Below the pieces are notes generated by a model, which searched no databases, was not told the origin of the DNA, and saw only the letters and a program-made list of their open reading frames with translations. Shown in pieces: positions 1 to 10,572 of a DNA stretch of 64,000 nucleotides (within the stretch, counting starts at the first letter, position 1; the number at the start of each line of letters is the position of its first letter). Source of the DNA: Sycobia sp. Sy_11 (lineage: Eukaryota > Arthropoda > Insecta > Hymenoptera > Epichrysomallidae); the NCBI GenBank assembly GCA_018907035.1, contig JACCIC010000207.1, positions 603,501 through 667,500 of the forward strand, given 5' to 3'. The translations under genes and the position numbers were made by a program.

Positions 1-555
1 GGGGTCGGAGGTGAGATGCTCTGGAATTAATATATCCCCTGATCGACGAACTTGTTCGGTTATGGTTCACCGTAATCCTCGACCTCTGCCGATGACGTGC
101 ACAATTGTTGTGGTCGTCGTTGATATTATCTGTGGAGAAAGTATTTGGATTAGGTAGGTATTACTTCTTTAAGTTTGAAACAAGTAGTTTTGTCTTTCGT
201 CTATCGCTCAGATCCTCTACTTCAAAAATTACAGGAGAAATTCTTCTCGTGACTTTGCACAGTGCTGATATATTGTTTCACCAGGTTGTATATCGTCGGT
301 AGTTTCTTTATCTGATCGTACCAGTCTGCAGGTGTGAGACTCTGCATTTGCGGTACCGTTCCTTGAGAATATCGATACGTTGGCATCTGGTGTGGATTCT
401 GACCGAAGTCAGAAGGACTGGAGATGCCTGTGTTGTTTTGTGCGCAGCTGTATTCACCGAAAATTCTAGCTTTGGGATGTGCAGATGACAATCTTTGTGA
501 TCGTTTTTTATGAACATAGTTTTGATGACCCAGTTAATGCGCTGTACCAAATTTG
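1..555. other. Unassigned sequence
   Basis: I recognise no gene here. The minus strand has an 89-codon open frame (222-491) that includes LTPADWYDQIKKLPTIYNLV, but it has no ATG at its left-hand limit and matches no family I know. It could be a fragment of a retroelement gag or of a host exon. Confidence 0.3.
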
Positions 556-559
556 CTTG

Positions 560-722
560 GACATGAAATGGAGATAATTTTTAATTTTTATTTTTATTAT
601 TATTTTTTGTATATTGATGTATTAATATTAATATAAATATATATTTATAATATTACGTATTATTTTCGACTTATTTAATTGGAATGTAAGACCAGTGAAA
701 ATATGTAATAATTTGTATATAA
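560..722 (-). repeat. AT-rich Penelope-associated terminal repeat, reverse copy
   Basis: Read on the minus strand, this stretch matches 4215-4380 closely, including the block TTGGTCTTACTGTCCAAT (with changes), an AATAATACGTAATA block and the A/T-only spacer. The two copies therefore form an inverted pair about 3.5 kb apart. The same family lies next to the Penelope-like elements at 47.3 and 51.3 kb. Confidence 0.7.
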
Positions 723-739
723 GCAGTCAACAAAAGCAC

Positions 740-1393
740 TTAGAACAACATCTCAGACACGCATCTAGAACGATTGAAGACACAGCATTTCCTTAAACGA
801 TAATTACATAAGTTGTAGTTCACTCGCGACCCATTCCTGGCGGGATCTGTGATACATAGACAGAACTAACAGGTACAAAGCATCGTCTATACTGGATGTA
901 TTTATAATTTAGGCGAGAGGGAAGTGATACACGGGAGAAGAAATGTCGGAGGCGCGGACACTGAGCTCATGCGTTACAAAAACCTACACACGACGTCGGG
1001 CCAGGAGAAGCCTGAATCTAGGAAATACTTAAATTAACAATAAGCTGCTTGCCATCGCCGACCTACTTGTGATCCTTTTCTCTCTCTCGTCGCTGGTGCG
1101 GACGCCCTCAACGGTGGCGTCCTCCTTCACTTTCACTCTCTCTCTCTCTCTCTACTAATTGGCGTCGCAGACCGACGCAGGCTCTCTTCCTCTCTCGCTC
1201 TGATGGATCGGGGATGAATCGAGGCTTTCGGCCCAGGCAGCGGTGAGACGGACATGACATGGCGTCCATCAGTGGTATCTTCGTTCAAATGGGGCGCACT
1301 CTCGCGGTTCAACAATATTCGTTTCACGATTGTGTGCGAATACTCGCGGTTTTAATTGTACCGTAAGTGCAATCGCCGGTTTTGTGGGTTACA
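740..1393 (+). other. Possible LTR remnant ending in GTTACA
   Basis: This is a CpG-containing stretch, less AT-rich than its surroundings, with a (TC)n run near 1134-1153. It ends with GTTACA at 1388-1393, immediately before an (AT)n tract (1394-1412). The LTRs of the two gypsy elements in this window end the same way (TGTAAC...GTTACA) and also abut (AT)n tracts. I could not find a matching TGTAAC start or a second copy, so the LTR assignment is an inference. Confidence 0.3.
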
Positions 1394-1435
1394 ATATATA
1401 TATATATATATTGTATAAAATGGTACGAGTCATAT

Positions 1436-1492
1436 GAAATCGGTTAAATTCTTATCTCGGGCGAAGCCGAGACGGGGTATGCTAATATATAT
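1436..1492 (+). repeat. Dispersed short repeat with retroposon-like tail
   Basis: The block ATCGGTTAAATT, then TTATCTCGG, then CGAAGCCGAGACG recurs at 48464-48520 with few changes and ends in both cases with a CTARTAT-type tail. Tails of the form CGAAGCC...CTAGTAT are common at 3' ends of RTE-type elements and SINEs in insects. The assignment to a specific family is an inference. Confidence 0.5.
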
Positions 1493-1658
1493 AGGTATAA
1501 ACATAATTAAATAACATAAATTAATTATTGGTTTACAAAAAAAAGTTTAAGTTCAGCAAAAACATGTCTGGTTCAAATAGACTCGACTTGCCAAGCAAAA
1601 CGTTGGAATAAAGAATTTGATCGGCTTTAATATTACTTTATACAAAATATATAAATAA

Positions 1659-1706
1659 TTGCCTTATAAAATAAGGCAAAATATATTGCCTTATAAAATA
1701 AGGCAA
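1659..1706. repeat. Two tandem 21-nt perfect palindromes
   Basis: TTGCCTTATAAAATAAGGCAA occurs twice, at 1659-1679 and 1686-1706. Each copy is a perfect 9-bp inverted repeat around an AAA loop. The surroundings are AT-rich with no gene. Confidence 0.85.
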
Positions 1707-1709
1707 GTA

Positions 1710-2107
1710 TGGTGTATTCAACATTATAATCATTTAAAAATTCTTCTGTATAATGTACTGTATTTATATAAATGATAATTTTTCCTAATTCGACTTCACA
1801 TTCAGACAATTAGGATGCTTAATGCTGTTTATAATTATTTAATTTAATAATAAATAACTAAAAGCATATAACTTTTAGGTAAAAGACATATTGAACGAAA
1901 CAAAGCTAATTAAAGAATAAAAGTTAGTATCCTTGTAAAAATCTTACTATTACAGGGGTGAACGTGCCACCCTCAAAAACACTCTTTCTCCAGCATTTCT
2001 CCATATACATCAAAAAAATATTATATTATCATATCATATAATATTATATTATATTATATATATTATATTACATTATATTATATATATTATATCATAGTGT
2101 GTATATA
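1710..2107. other. AT-rich non-coding, ending in (TATTA)n satellite
   Basis: I see no gene. From about 2020 the sequence becomes a TATTA/TATAT simple repeat that resumes at about 3352-3400 on the other side of the mariner, so the mariner landed inside a pre-existing satellite. Confidence 0.6.
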
Positions 2108-3349
2108 TTAGGTTGTCAAATATCTCCCTTCCGCTTTTTGCTCTTCATTCAATGCTTTATAAAACACTAGTCAGTTTTACTTCAAATATGCGCCGTTTTC
2201 TTCGATAATCTGTTTCCATCTAGACGGAAACTTCATAATACCCCTCTCGTAGTAACCCCTCTTATTTTTAAAGAACTCGGACAGCCACTTTGCACAAGTC
2301 TCTTTCGAGGGCGTTCGACATGGACAGGAACAGGTAGTAATCACTTCGCGCTATGTCCGGGCTATATGGTGGATGCGATAAAATTTCTCATCCGAACTCC
2401 CGTAGCTTCTGACGAGTCATCAACGAAGTGTGTGGTCTGGCGTTATCCTAGTGGAACACTACAATCTTCCTGTTGGCTAATTGTGGACGCTTCTGGTCGA
2501 CAGCCTGCTTCAAGCGGTCCAGTTGTTCACAGTAGATGGTAGAATTAAGCATCTGGTCATATGGGAGCACCACATAGTGGATGATTCCCTTCCAGTCCCA
2601 CTAAATACATAGCAAAACCTTCCTGGCCGTCAATCCCGGCTTGGCCCCTGTTTGGGACAATCCACCAGCCTTGGATCACGACCATTTTCACTTGATATTG
2701 TCATATGGGATCCATTTTTCGTCGCCAGCACCATCCGCTTCAAAAATGGGTCGAGTTCGTTCCTTTTCAGCAGCACATCGCAGGCGTTGATTCGGTCCAG
2801 TAGGTTTTTTTGGATCAAATCATGCGACATCCAAACATCAAGCTTTTTTTGTATCCAGCCTTCTACAGATGGTTTAAAATGGTTTGGTGACTAACTCTCT
2901 GGTGATATCATGAGCTGACACATGCCGGTCTGACTCGATAAATTCTATGATTTGATCGGTCTTCGTCATCACAGGTCTTCCGCCGGCTAAGCCAGCCGTC
3001 GTTTTCACTGGCTCTGAATCGTCGAAAACATTCCTTTGTGGTTCGAAGTGATAGCGTACCATGCCCCAAAATATCATGAATGTCACGGAACGTTTCTCTA
3101 GCGGATTTACCTTTGACGAAGGAAAACTTTAAAATAGCGCGAAGTTCGGCGTTAGTGAACTCCATGTTTATACGTCTATAACGTTTAAACGCAATATCCA
3201 AACTAATCATACATAGAGTCGTTTTGTACGTTATATCAAGACCTTTCAAATTATGTATAGTATTGCCAGATAGGAGCTCTGTAGCGCTCTGTACATAGCC
3301 GCGAAATTCGTAAGACAAAAAGGCGGAAGGGAGATATTTGAGAACCTTA
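2108..3349 (-). mobile_element. Tc1/mariner-family element, degenerate
   Basis: The ends form terminal inverted repeats of about 30 bp: left TTAGGTTGTCAAATATCTCC, with the right end matching it on the opposite strand except for a few bases. TA dinucleotides flank both ends (2106-2107 and 3350-3351), as expected for mariner target duplication. The length of 1242 bp is close to the usual 1.3 kb. The element sits in a (TATTA)n repeat. Confidence 0.9.
2177..3165 (-). pseudogene. Mariner transposase, frameshifted
   Basis: The cut-and-paste transposase of the mariner is read from an ATG at 3165 down to a TAA at 2177-2179. The N-terminal helix-turn-helix is recognisable (FSFVKGKSARETFRDI), then TDEDQI/ESDRH-type linker sequence in a second frame (2874-3086). 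The middle, DLIQKNLLDRINACDVLLKR then DPFLKRMV, lies in another frame (2630-2830), and the C-terminal region near 2180-2290 is in yet another. At least two frame breaks separate these blocks, so no functional DD34D enzyme can be made. Divergence suggests an old insertion. Confidence 0.88.
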
Positions 3350-3399
3350 TATGTTATATTATATTGTGTTATATTATATCATATTAGACCACATCAACT

Positions 3400-4214
3400 G
3401 CTATAAAAGGGATTAACATAATAGACAAATAAACATAAAGCATATTATTAATAGTTATTAACTATATAACAGATAAATAAATAATAAACAATTTAAATAA
3501 TATTGAACAATAAATAAGATCGTCAATATGTAATTGGAAGAAAGTTGTTAAAGGATACCCATACAATTAACTGGTAAATAAGCGATAAGCATCTATTAAA
3601 ATATATAATATCAATAATTAATAAATAACTAAATAATACATAATTTAGAATCTTAGCGAAAATAAATGATACGTTTCAAATTTAAATAAATAAATAGCTA
3701 AGCTGACTTAGGCTAGAAATATTTTATTAACAATAAATATATAATAAACAATTTTGTCTTGCATTAGCAACCAAATTTTTTTTTTAAATTTTCTTTAGTT
3801 TTATCTAAAACCAAGAAAATTTTTGCAAGAATTTTTTATGATTTTTATGTAGTATTTTTAGCACTTTTTCCTCCTGTGTCATACTATGGAAATAATATCT
3901 GGAGAAATAAGAACATCAGTGGAAGTCGACCGTTATTAGCATTTTCTTCCTTAATAACTGGAATAATACTGAAGAGCTACATATAAAATAAAAATAATAA
4001 AAATATTAAAAATAATAATAACAATGATATAATAAATAAAATAAGGAAGAAAAGAGATAATCGTCTAAGTCAATGTAACAATTTAGAAAACAATAGAATA
4101 AAAATAAACTTTATTTCTTCTTTAAATTAGAAAAAAGAGGCACATCAATATCCACTATTTTAAACTTTATGACGGATAATTGAAACTAACTGTAAATAAT
4201 TTAAAATAATTTAA
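3400..4214. other. AT-rich non-coding sequence
   Basis: This is long AT-rich sequence rich in ATAAATAA-type words. I see no open frame of note and no element signature. Confidence 0.5.
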
Positions 4215-4380
4215 ATTAATAAATATTTTCATTGGTCTTACTGTCCAATTAAATAAGTCAAAAATAATACGTAATAATATCAATAAATATTTATATTAAT
4301 ATTAATACACCAATCTACAAAAATAATAAAAATAAAAAATAAAAATTGAAAATTATAATGTCAGTCAGACAGATCTACAC
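4215..4380 (+). repeat. AT-rich Penelope-associated terminal repeat, forward copy
   Basis: It contains TTGGTCTTACTGTCCAAT, an A/T-only spacer, and then AATTATAATGTCAGTCAGAC. The same order is seen at 47310-47450 and 51300-51450 beside the Penelope-like ORFs. It is the inverted partner of 560-722. Confidence 0.7.
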
Positions 4381-4499
4381 CAATAAGAAAAGATCAGCAA
4401 TACTGAAAAGTTTTGGAGCAGAACCGGCCGATAATGCGAAAGCTGGTACGGCCGGGAATGTTTATGTGCAACAAAGCATAACTGCGATCACAGCAATCT

Positions 4500-5768
4500 G
4501 AAATAGCTGCATACGCTAAAAGATTCTCTGGAAAGTTGGACAGATGGGACAGTGCACTACAGGCTTATAAAATGCAAATAATACATAGGAAGGGTGCATT
4601 ACACAAGGTACCAGATATACTCTCACGCCCACTCCATTCAAATGAAATGCCTCCTGATATCCTGGCGACCATGATGTAAGACAATTGGTATGAGACAAAA
4701 GTAAAAGTAAATAAAGACTGCTCAGAGAGACACCCTAACTGGTGTATAAATAACAACGTTCTCTACAAACACTGCCCAGACATCTATTCATACGCATTGG
4801 GTCTCGATACAGACGATTGCAAGCTAGTCGTCTTATCCGAGGACCAAGACCGAGTAAAGTTTGACTGTCATAACACATCGACGTCCAGATATTTCGGTGT
4901 CGAAGAAACGTTCAGTAAGTGACTCGTAAAATACTACTGGCCAGCAAAGTACAGAGGTATTTATAGTTACATAAAACATTGTCTAGAATGCCCGATTTAT
5001 AAAGTTTCTCAGAAGGTACCTGCTGGCCTTATGACACACATTAATATTGAAGTGGACAAGCGTGACATTATAGGTCTTTTTCCGCCAGTAAAGGGCAGCA
5101 TAAATATCATTTAATTATCGAGGATCTCATTACTAAATATATTGAAGTCTGAATATTCCGCATAAAAAATATTGGCATGGTAAATATTGACAGCACTAGA
5201 AAAATTAGAATTGTGTTCAAATGCAGTTGCCCGAAATCTCTAATTAAAGATATGGCACTATAGCGAGTTCGCCAATAAATTAGTAAAACAACGACTCGAG
5301 GAAATAGGAAAAACACACCAATTCATAGCGTATTATCACGCTCAAGTGAATCCAGTAAAACGGTAAACAGAACATTTAAGGCAATGATCTTCATAAAATG
5401 AATTCGCAAAGATAGGGATACACCTGCCTGAGCTGATTGTCGTCATTAATACCTCTTTACATGCGAGTATATGAACATCGCCAGCTTTTCTCAATATCGG
5501 CACAAACCGTCTAGATGTCAACATACCGAAATAATCACGACGTAAATATAAGAATCTAGTCACTAACACCATCGGACTGGCTAATTCGTATGAAGACGCT
5601 ACCAGCTAGTTATGAATTACTTAGAGGGAATTTATATGCTATCAGCAAGAAAAAGGCGCACTACTATAACAAAGGTAGAAGAAAAGCCAGCTTTGAGATA
5701 AATAATATGGTTTATAAGAAATATGTGTTGTCCTCAGGTCCAGATAAGTTCGCGGCGAAATTGACGGC
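4500..5768 (+). pseudogene. Ty3/gypsy pol relic (end of RNase H to integrase)
   Basis: The plus-strand frames give the gypsy order. KLDRWDSALQAYKMQIIHRK followed by VPDILSR (about 4534-4628) marks the end of the RT/RNase H region. Next is an integrase HHCC zinc region (YYWPAKYRG, then HCLECPIYKVSQ, about 4930-5010) and the C-terminal integrase tail (5590-5768, VYKKYVLSSGPDKFAAKL). Many stops and frameshifts lie in between, and the catalytic core is barely recognisable. The relic stops abruptly inside the tail, where mariner coding sequence begins in the same frame. No LTRs are attached. Confidence 0.8.
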
Positions 5769-6215
5769 GAGTATTATGCGAACTTATTGCAACGTTTGAG
5801 CGGAAAATCAAGTGAAAACGGTCGCATTTGATTAAGAAGAAAGTGTTGTTCCATCAAGACAATGCACCAGTTCACTCATCCGGCATTGAAATCACCAAAA
5901 TTAATGAATTAGAGTTTGAATTGCTATCTCATGCACCCTATTCGCCAGAATTAGCTCCCTCGGATTAATTTCTGTTCCCAGATTTGAAAAAATGGCTGGC
6001 TGACAAAGATTTTCCAATAATGAAGAGATGATGTGGGCAGTTAATGGCTATTATCGGGAGTTTGACAATTTTTATTATGAAAGGGGTATCGAACTTATAG
6101 AACATCGCTGGGAAAAGTGTATAGAGCTGAAAGTAAGTTATGTTGAGAAATACATATATGTTTTTCCAAAATTTTTGAGTTTTATTTTTTGGACCAGGTA
6201 CTTCTGGGACTACCT
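5769..6215 (+). pseudogene. 5'-truncated mariner transposase C-terminus
   Basis: Starting at GEYYANLLQRLSGKIK-like sequence, the reading continues through HQDNAPVHSS (second catalytic Asp block), then PYSPELAPSD (third Asp block of D,D34D), then FLFPDLKKWLADKDF, and ends in the transposase tail (about 5769-6160). The 3' end GGTACTTCTGGGACTACC (6197-6214) looks like a mariner terminal repeat. In-frame stops (for example TAA in the APSD-LF block) and a frame change make it non-functional. The whole N-terminal half, including the DNA-binding domain, is missing. It abuts the gypsy relic without a gap. Confidence 0.85.
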
Positions 6216-6369
6216 TCGTACTGTCATCCGTATCGACGCGGTAATAATATCTCTATAAATATGGACAGAATTGATCAATTTATCATCGACAGCCAAGCTC
6301 TCTCTCTCTCTCTCTCCGTTACTAAATATTTTCTTTCGGCTTGTGAGCAATCAATACTTATTCATGTCC

Positions 6370-6655
6370 GTTGACTTTTTGCGGTAAAACCGCTCCAATG
6401 CCACTATCACTCGTATCTGTTTATATAGTGTACTGGACATCAAATAACGGTCGTTGCAAATTGTATGCTGAAGCGGTCATTGATTTGATCTTCTCGAATA
6501 AGATTTGTTATTCCTCGGTCAACTGATAACGGCAACCTTTCCGACGCGTGAGGGGTTCGCCAATAGCGGCGAAGTCTTTCCAAAGCTTTCTATACCACGA
6601 TGCGGTACAGCGTAGCGTATCACTTGTTTAGTCATCATGGGGTGAGGACGAAATC
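6370..6655 (-). pseudogene. Ty3/gypsy RT/RNase H fragment
   Basis: On the minus strand the reading is CTASWYRKLWKDFAAIGEPL, then LTEE-stop-QILFEKIK, then QRPLFDVQYTI-stop-TDTSDSGIGAVL. This is the connection between the gypsy reverse transcriptase and the start of RNase H, with the TDxSD active-site block visible. At least two stops interrupt it. It is opposite in strand to the neighbouring gypsy relic at 4.5-5.8 kb, so the two are either separate insertions or an inverted rearrangement of one. Confidence 0.8.
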
Positions 6656-6699
6656 CGAGGGGCAGTCAGATTGTCCTAGAATACAGTTTATTAGAATAT

Positions 6700-6845
6700 A
6701 TTTCATTTAGAATATATTTTATTTTATTTTATTTTTACTTTTATTTTTAATTTTTAATATAATTTATTGTATTAATAACTTTTATTTCAGATTCAACGGG
6801 GTTAATATAAAAGAGCAGTCTAACTATCATTATTTTAGCTAATAT
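6700..6845 (-). repeat. Penelope-associated terminal repeat, degraded reverse copy
   Basis: On the minus strand the order TAGTTAGACTG, then AACCCCGTTGAATCTGAAATAAAA, then A/T-only sequence parallels the GACAGTCAGACTG ... CCCCGTAGACTAATCTGAAAA order downstream of the Penelope-like ORFs at 51.4 kb. Confidence 0.5.
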
Positions 6846-7129
6846 ATTATATGATAAAGATTATAAGACTGACAAATATATTTATTAAATTAATATACGT
6901 AAAACTGTTGGTTTTTTTTGTCAGTCCAGGTTAAATTTGATCATGTCTTATTTATAATATTTACTATACACATAGTAAAATCTGTGTTGCATTCATACAA
7001 TTTCAGTAATGTAGAACAGCCATATTAATAACGCATGTCCATTTATTTAAAAGTATCATATGTAATTTTGTCAGCTTTGTCGCTATTATTTTTAAAATAA
7101 GATTTTAAACAATTCAAAAAATATTATAT

Positions 7130-7310
7130 ATATTTTATTTTATTTTATTTTATTATTATTACATTTTATTATATTTAATTTTTAATCTAATTTATTTTTG
7201 GTAATAGGTTTTCTTTCAGATTCTTTGGGGTTGATAATTAACAACCCCAAAACTGAAATTAACAAGGACAGTTTGACTATCCTTACTTTAAGTATTATAT
7301 TATAAAGACT
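7130..7310 (-). repeat. Penelope-associated terminal repeat, second degraded reverse copy
   Basis: It has the same minus-strand order as 6700-6845 (TAGTCAAACTGTCCTTGTTAA, here split by a small duplication, then CCCCAAAGAATCTGAAAG, then A/T-only sequence). The GGGGTTG...CAACCCC block near 7228-7246 forms a short hairpin. Confidence 0.5.
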
Positions 7311-7539
7311 CTAAAACCGATAAAAATATTTATTAATTTATATCTTCTCATATACTTTATAAAAACTTTATATAACATGTTTTTTCAATTCGGTAATAAA
7401 TTACAACAAAAATGGATACATAATAATATATATAATTATATTATAAATCTTTTTATAGCCAAACAGATAATTTATATAAGGCAATCACGTTTTAAAACAA
7501 ATGGTAAGTGCATTTCTTATGCAGCCCTACACATAACAG

Positions 7540-7562
7540 CATATATATATTTATATATTATT

Positions 7563-7622
<60 letters not shown>

Positions 7623-7646
7623 TATATATATATATATATAATTATT

Positions 7647-7683
<37 letters not shown>

Positions 7684-7695
7684 TTATACAATGCG
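7540..7695. repeat. (AT)n microsatellite
   Basis: This is a long run of TA dinucleotides with a few T insertions. It produces spurious Tyr/Ile-rich open frames that are not genes. Confidence 0.95.
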
Positions 7696-7729
7696 ACGAA
7701 CGCATATTTAATATAGAAATAAAAAAGAC

Positions 7730-8105
7730 TCGCGCGCGAAGAAATTATTCAATACATATAATGATCACGTAGCCGGGAAAAAGTAACTGCCGCGAAGAGA
7801 GCGAGCGCTTCAACGGTGAGGGGGGCGACGCTGGCCCAAATTTACGAAGCCGAGCGAAGCGGCGAAGGCGCTGTGCGACACGGTGAAGCGAGGTGCGACG
7901 CGACAAAGGGGGACGTACGAGCGAGAGTCGGGAACATGAAACTCTTGTGGTTTTCAAATAGAGCTGTTCTGATTGCAAAATTAGAATGCCGCCAGCCTTG
8001 AAAGCGGTTTCACAAGGAGGGCCTGCCGTCGGCGCGATAACGGGCGACAAGCCGCAATCGGCGGTACAAGGTATCAAGGTACAATCGGCGCGCCGGTAAA
8101 TTTCG
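7730..8105. other. GC- and CpG-rich island without a recognised gene
   Basis: It is about 375 bp, clearly richer in G, C and CpG than its flanks. It has open frames on both strands (minus 7745-8077, plus 7816-8001) whose products match nothing I know. It might be a host 5' region or an LTR fragment; the sequence does not decide this. Confidence 0.4.
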
Positions 8106-8404
8106 AAGCGATTAAATTCATTTAGACTGCGAATTAAAAATCAAAATTAAGATAAAATCAATTGTACAAAAAAAAATATTAATACTATAAGTTTCATTTA
8201 TATTTTTATTTTTTTTCTTTTACCCACAGAATTGGACAATGGACGCATCGAAGGAAAAGTCGAAGTCGAATTAAATTAGATTTTAAAACTAGATCAAAAT
8301 AAAATTTAAGTTATTTTATATTTATATTTTTTTATTATATTTTATTTATTGTCAAATTTATTTTATATAAAAATCTGATATTTCTAAATTTAATAAAAAA
8401 AGAA

Positions 8405-8830
8405 TTGAATTGTACTTCTGTCGACTGTCCATATACAAATTAATAAATATTTTTTTTATTGGTCTTACAGTCCAATCAATTCCATCCAAAAATAAAATAA
8501 AATAAAAATAAAAATAAAATAAAAATAAAAATAAAAAATAAAAATAATAATAAAAAATAAAAAATAAGAAATAAAAAATAAAAAATAATAAAAATAAAAT
8601 AAAATTAAAAAATAAAAATTAAAAATAAAAATTAAATTAAAAATTAAATTAAAATTAAATTTTAATTTAATTTTTATTTTAATTTAATTTTTAATTTAAT
8701 TTTTAATTTATTTTTTTATTTTATTTTATTTTTATTATTTTTTATTTTTTATTTTTATTTTATTTTATTTTTGGATGGAATTGATTGGACTGTAAGATCA
8801 ATAAAAAAATATTTATTAATTAATAAAAAA
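8405..8830. repeat. Large AT-rich palindrome built from the Penelope-associated repeat
   Basis: The left arm begins ATTAATAAATATTTTTTTT, then TTGGTCTTACAGTCCAATCAATTCCATCC, then A/T-only sequence. The right arm is its near-perfect reverse complement, ending at about 8822. The centre is near 8660. Just outside the left arm, TGTACTTCTGTCGACTGTCC (8410-8430) matches the flank of the Penelope copies at 47.28 and 51.26 kb. The structure is a head-to-head duplication of that terminal sequence. Confidence 0.85.
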
Positions 8831-8839
8831 AGTATTATT

Positions 8840-9302
8840 AAATTTAAAAACAACCGAGTCCAAGCTAGATTAGGGAATTACAAGGGGGATTTCTATATCA
8901 ATTCTCCGGCGTGCTGAGCAAGAGAAAAGAAATAGAATTAAATACCGAGAAGAGCACTTGAACAAACTTGGTGGCGTGTTGAGCCACTAGGTGTGTTGAG
9001 CCGAAGCTAAAGTTTATTCTATAGACTCGACTAACAAAGCCAAATGAAAAAAAATAAATAATAAAAATTTAAACAAAAAAGTTCCCTTTTTAATTAAATT
9101 TTCGTTTCGTAAGCGAACTTGGTGGCCTGTTGAGCGACCAGAAACCGGGGCGTATTGAGCCGTAATACTCATACGCAACAATAAATGAAAACGTGTTCTG
9201 ATGTTAGCCAAAAGAACCCGGTAGAGTGCTGAGCGACTAGGGGCTGAGGCATGCTAAATCAAAGCCATGAAGTAGTTTTCATTGGGACATGGCACCGTTA
9301 CA
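8840..9302 (+). mobile_element. 3' part of an LTR of the gypsy element at 9.3-11.5 kb
   Basis: The right boundary is set by CCGTTACA (ending 9302), directly followed by a tRNA-type primer binding site. The left limit is unknown and the second LTR is absent. Inside are four loosely spaced degenerate copies of a TGGYRTGTTGAGC motif (near 8908, 8970, 9122 and 9218). Confidence 0.6.
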
Positions 9303-9320
9303 TGGCGTCCGAACAGGAGA
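9303..9320 (+). promoter_or_regulatory. Primer binding site
   Basis: TGGCGTCCGAACAGGAGA immediately follows the LTR end. It resembles the tRNA-Lys-type primer binding site (TGGCGCCCGAACAGG...) used by many retroelements, with one or two mismatches. Confidence 0.75.
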
Positions 9321-9479
9321 AATTTTTTCGTTTTCATTTGCTACAATGGGCGACTGATTTAAAGCAGTTTATGATTTTTTCAGAGCTTGGACTCAGTAGA
9401 TTTTTGCGTGTGCATGCATAGTATATTCAATAGATCACGGCTGAATTTTGTCCAAAATGAGCGTTAGCATAATTTAGCT

Positions 9480-10572
9480 ATGACAGTTTCGTGGGTCTAT
9501 AAGCTTCGACGAGAGGAGCTTGTCGGAGAATTATTAATACTAAAATTAAGTATTGATAGGTATGTTCGCGAACTACGACAATGATTAGTAGCATTTGCTA
9601 AAGCAAATCCAGCTCACTTCACGAATCAACCTGATGATCCCGAGGTTTCGACGACAGAGCTGAAATTACGGTAGACGAGGAAAAGCTTAGGGAAGAAAAT
9701 ATATATTACACTTCGTCTTCCATGGCCGTGGGAGCGATATACAAAATGATGATGCACATGGGCAAATATCGCGACCTGTGCTGAGCCAAGATTTGTTCGC
9801 AAATCTATCAGCAAGAATAGAAGATCAGATGCGTAATAGGAATTTTGAATTCTTTGAACGTAATGCCACTTTGAATTCCTTGAACGTATCGGAATTGCAT
9901 ATCGTTTACGGCATAACTGACATGCAGCTATTACAAGGGTTCCCTGAACTATTAAGAGGCGACGCACAACCAAAATCCAGAAATTTCGCGAATACTGTGA
10001 CATCTTGGGAGCAATTATAGAAAATAATGCGAGAATCTGATTTGCCGCCAATGAACAAAGGCAATTGAATCATCAGATTTTTGCGTGAAAACAAAAACAA
10101 AAAGGATCAATTTTGGATTATGTGAATACACTATTCACGTTAATGTGACGTCGCGGAGGCATAGATTCTAAAAGATAAATTGATAATTTATATGAGAACA
10201 TGTTACTCGAATTACAACTCTAGGTCGCTAAGGAAGATATACATTCGTTGAAAGATTTAGTCCGAGCAGCAGAAATCGTTCGCGAGAAATTAAATAAAAT
10301 GGAGGACGAATGAAATAAGGTGAATTTAGATAACAATCGATTTTATCGTCCACGAAATACTGTTATGGCCAATTCAATGCTACATGATAGAGATAAATGT
10401 TGCTGGCAATGCAGGCAACAATCCACAGCTTTCAGTGAAAAAATGCACCCAGAAAATTTTCTACGTATGTGGCAAAGATGGTACGTTTTCTCGCGATTGT
10501 AAATGCAAAAACCAGGGTAACGAAAATTCAGCTGGATCGTTACAGATCCGTTCGAGCACAGAATACATCTAG
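9480..10572 (+). pseudogene. Ty3/gypsy gag, degenerate
   Basis: The plus-strand frames read through a helical gag start (WVYKLRREELVGELLILKLS, about 9500) and a capsid-like central part (9778-10020, ITDMQLLQGFPELLRG). They end in a degenerate nucleocapsid zinc knuckle (CCWQCRQ, then FYVCGKDGTFSRDCKC, about 10400-10510). Several stops and at least two frame changes break it. It lies directly after the primer binding site at 9303, as gag should. Confidence 0.75.

Noticed and set aside
7377..7772. 131-codon Tyr/Ile-rich open frame
   Set aside because: It is the translation of the (AT)n microsatellite. Similar artefacts arise at 27 kb, 46.3 kb, 48.2 kb and 59.2 kb.
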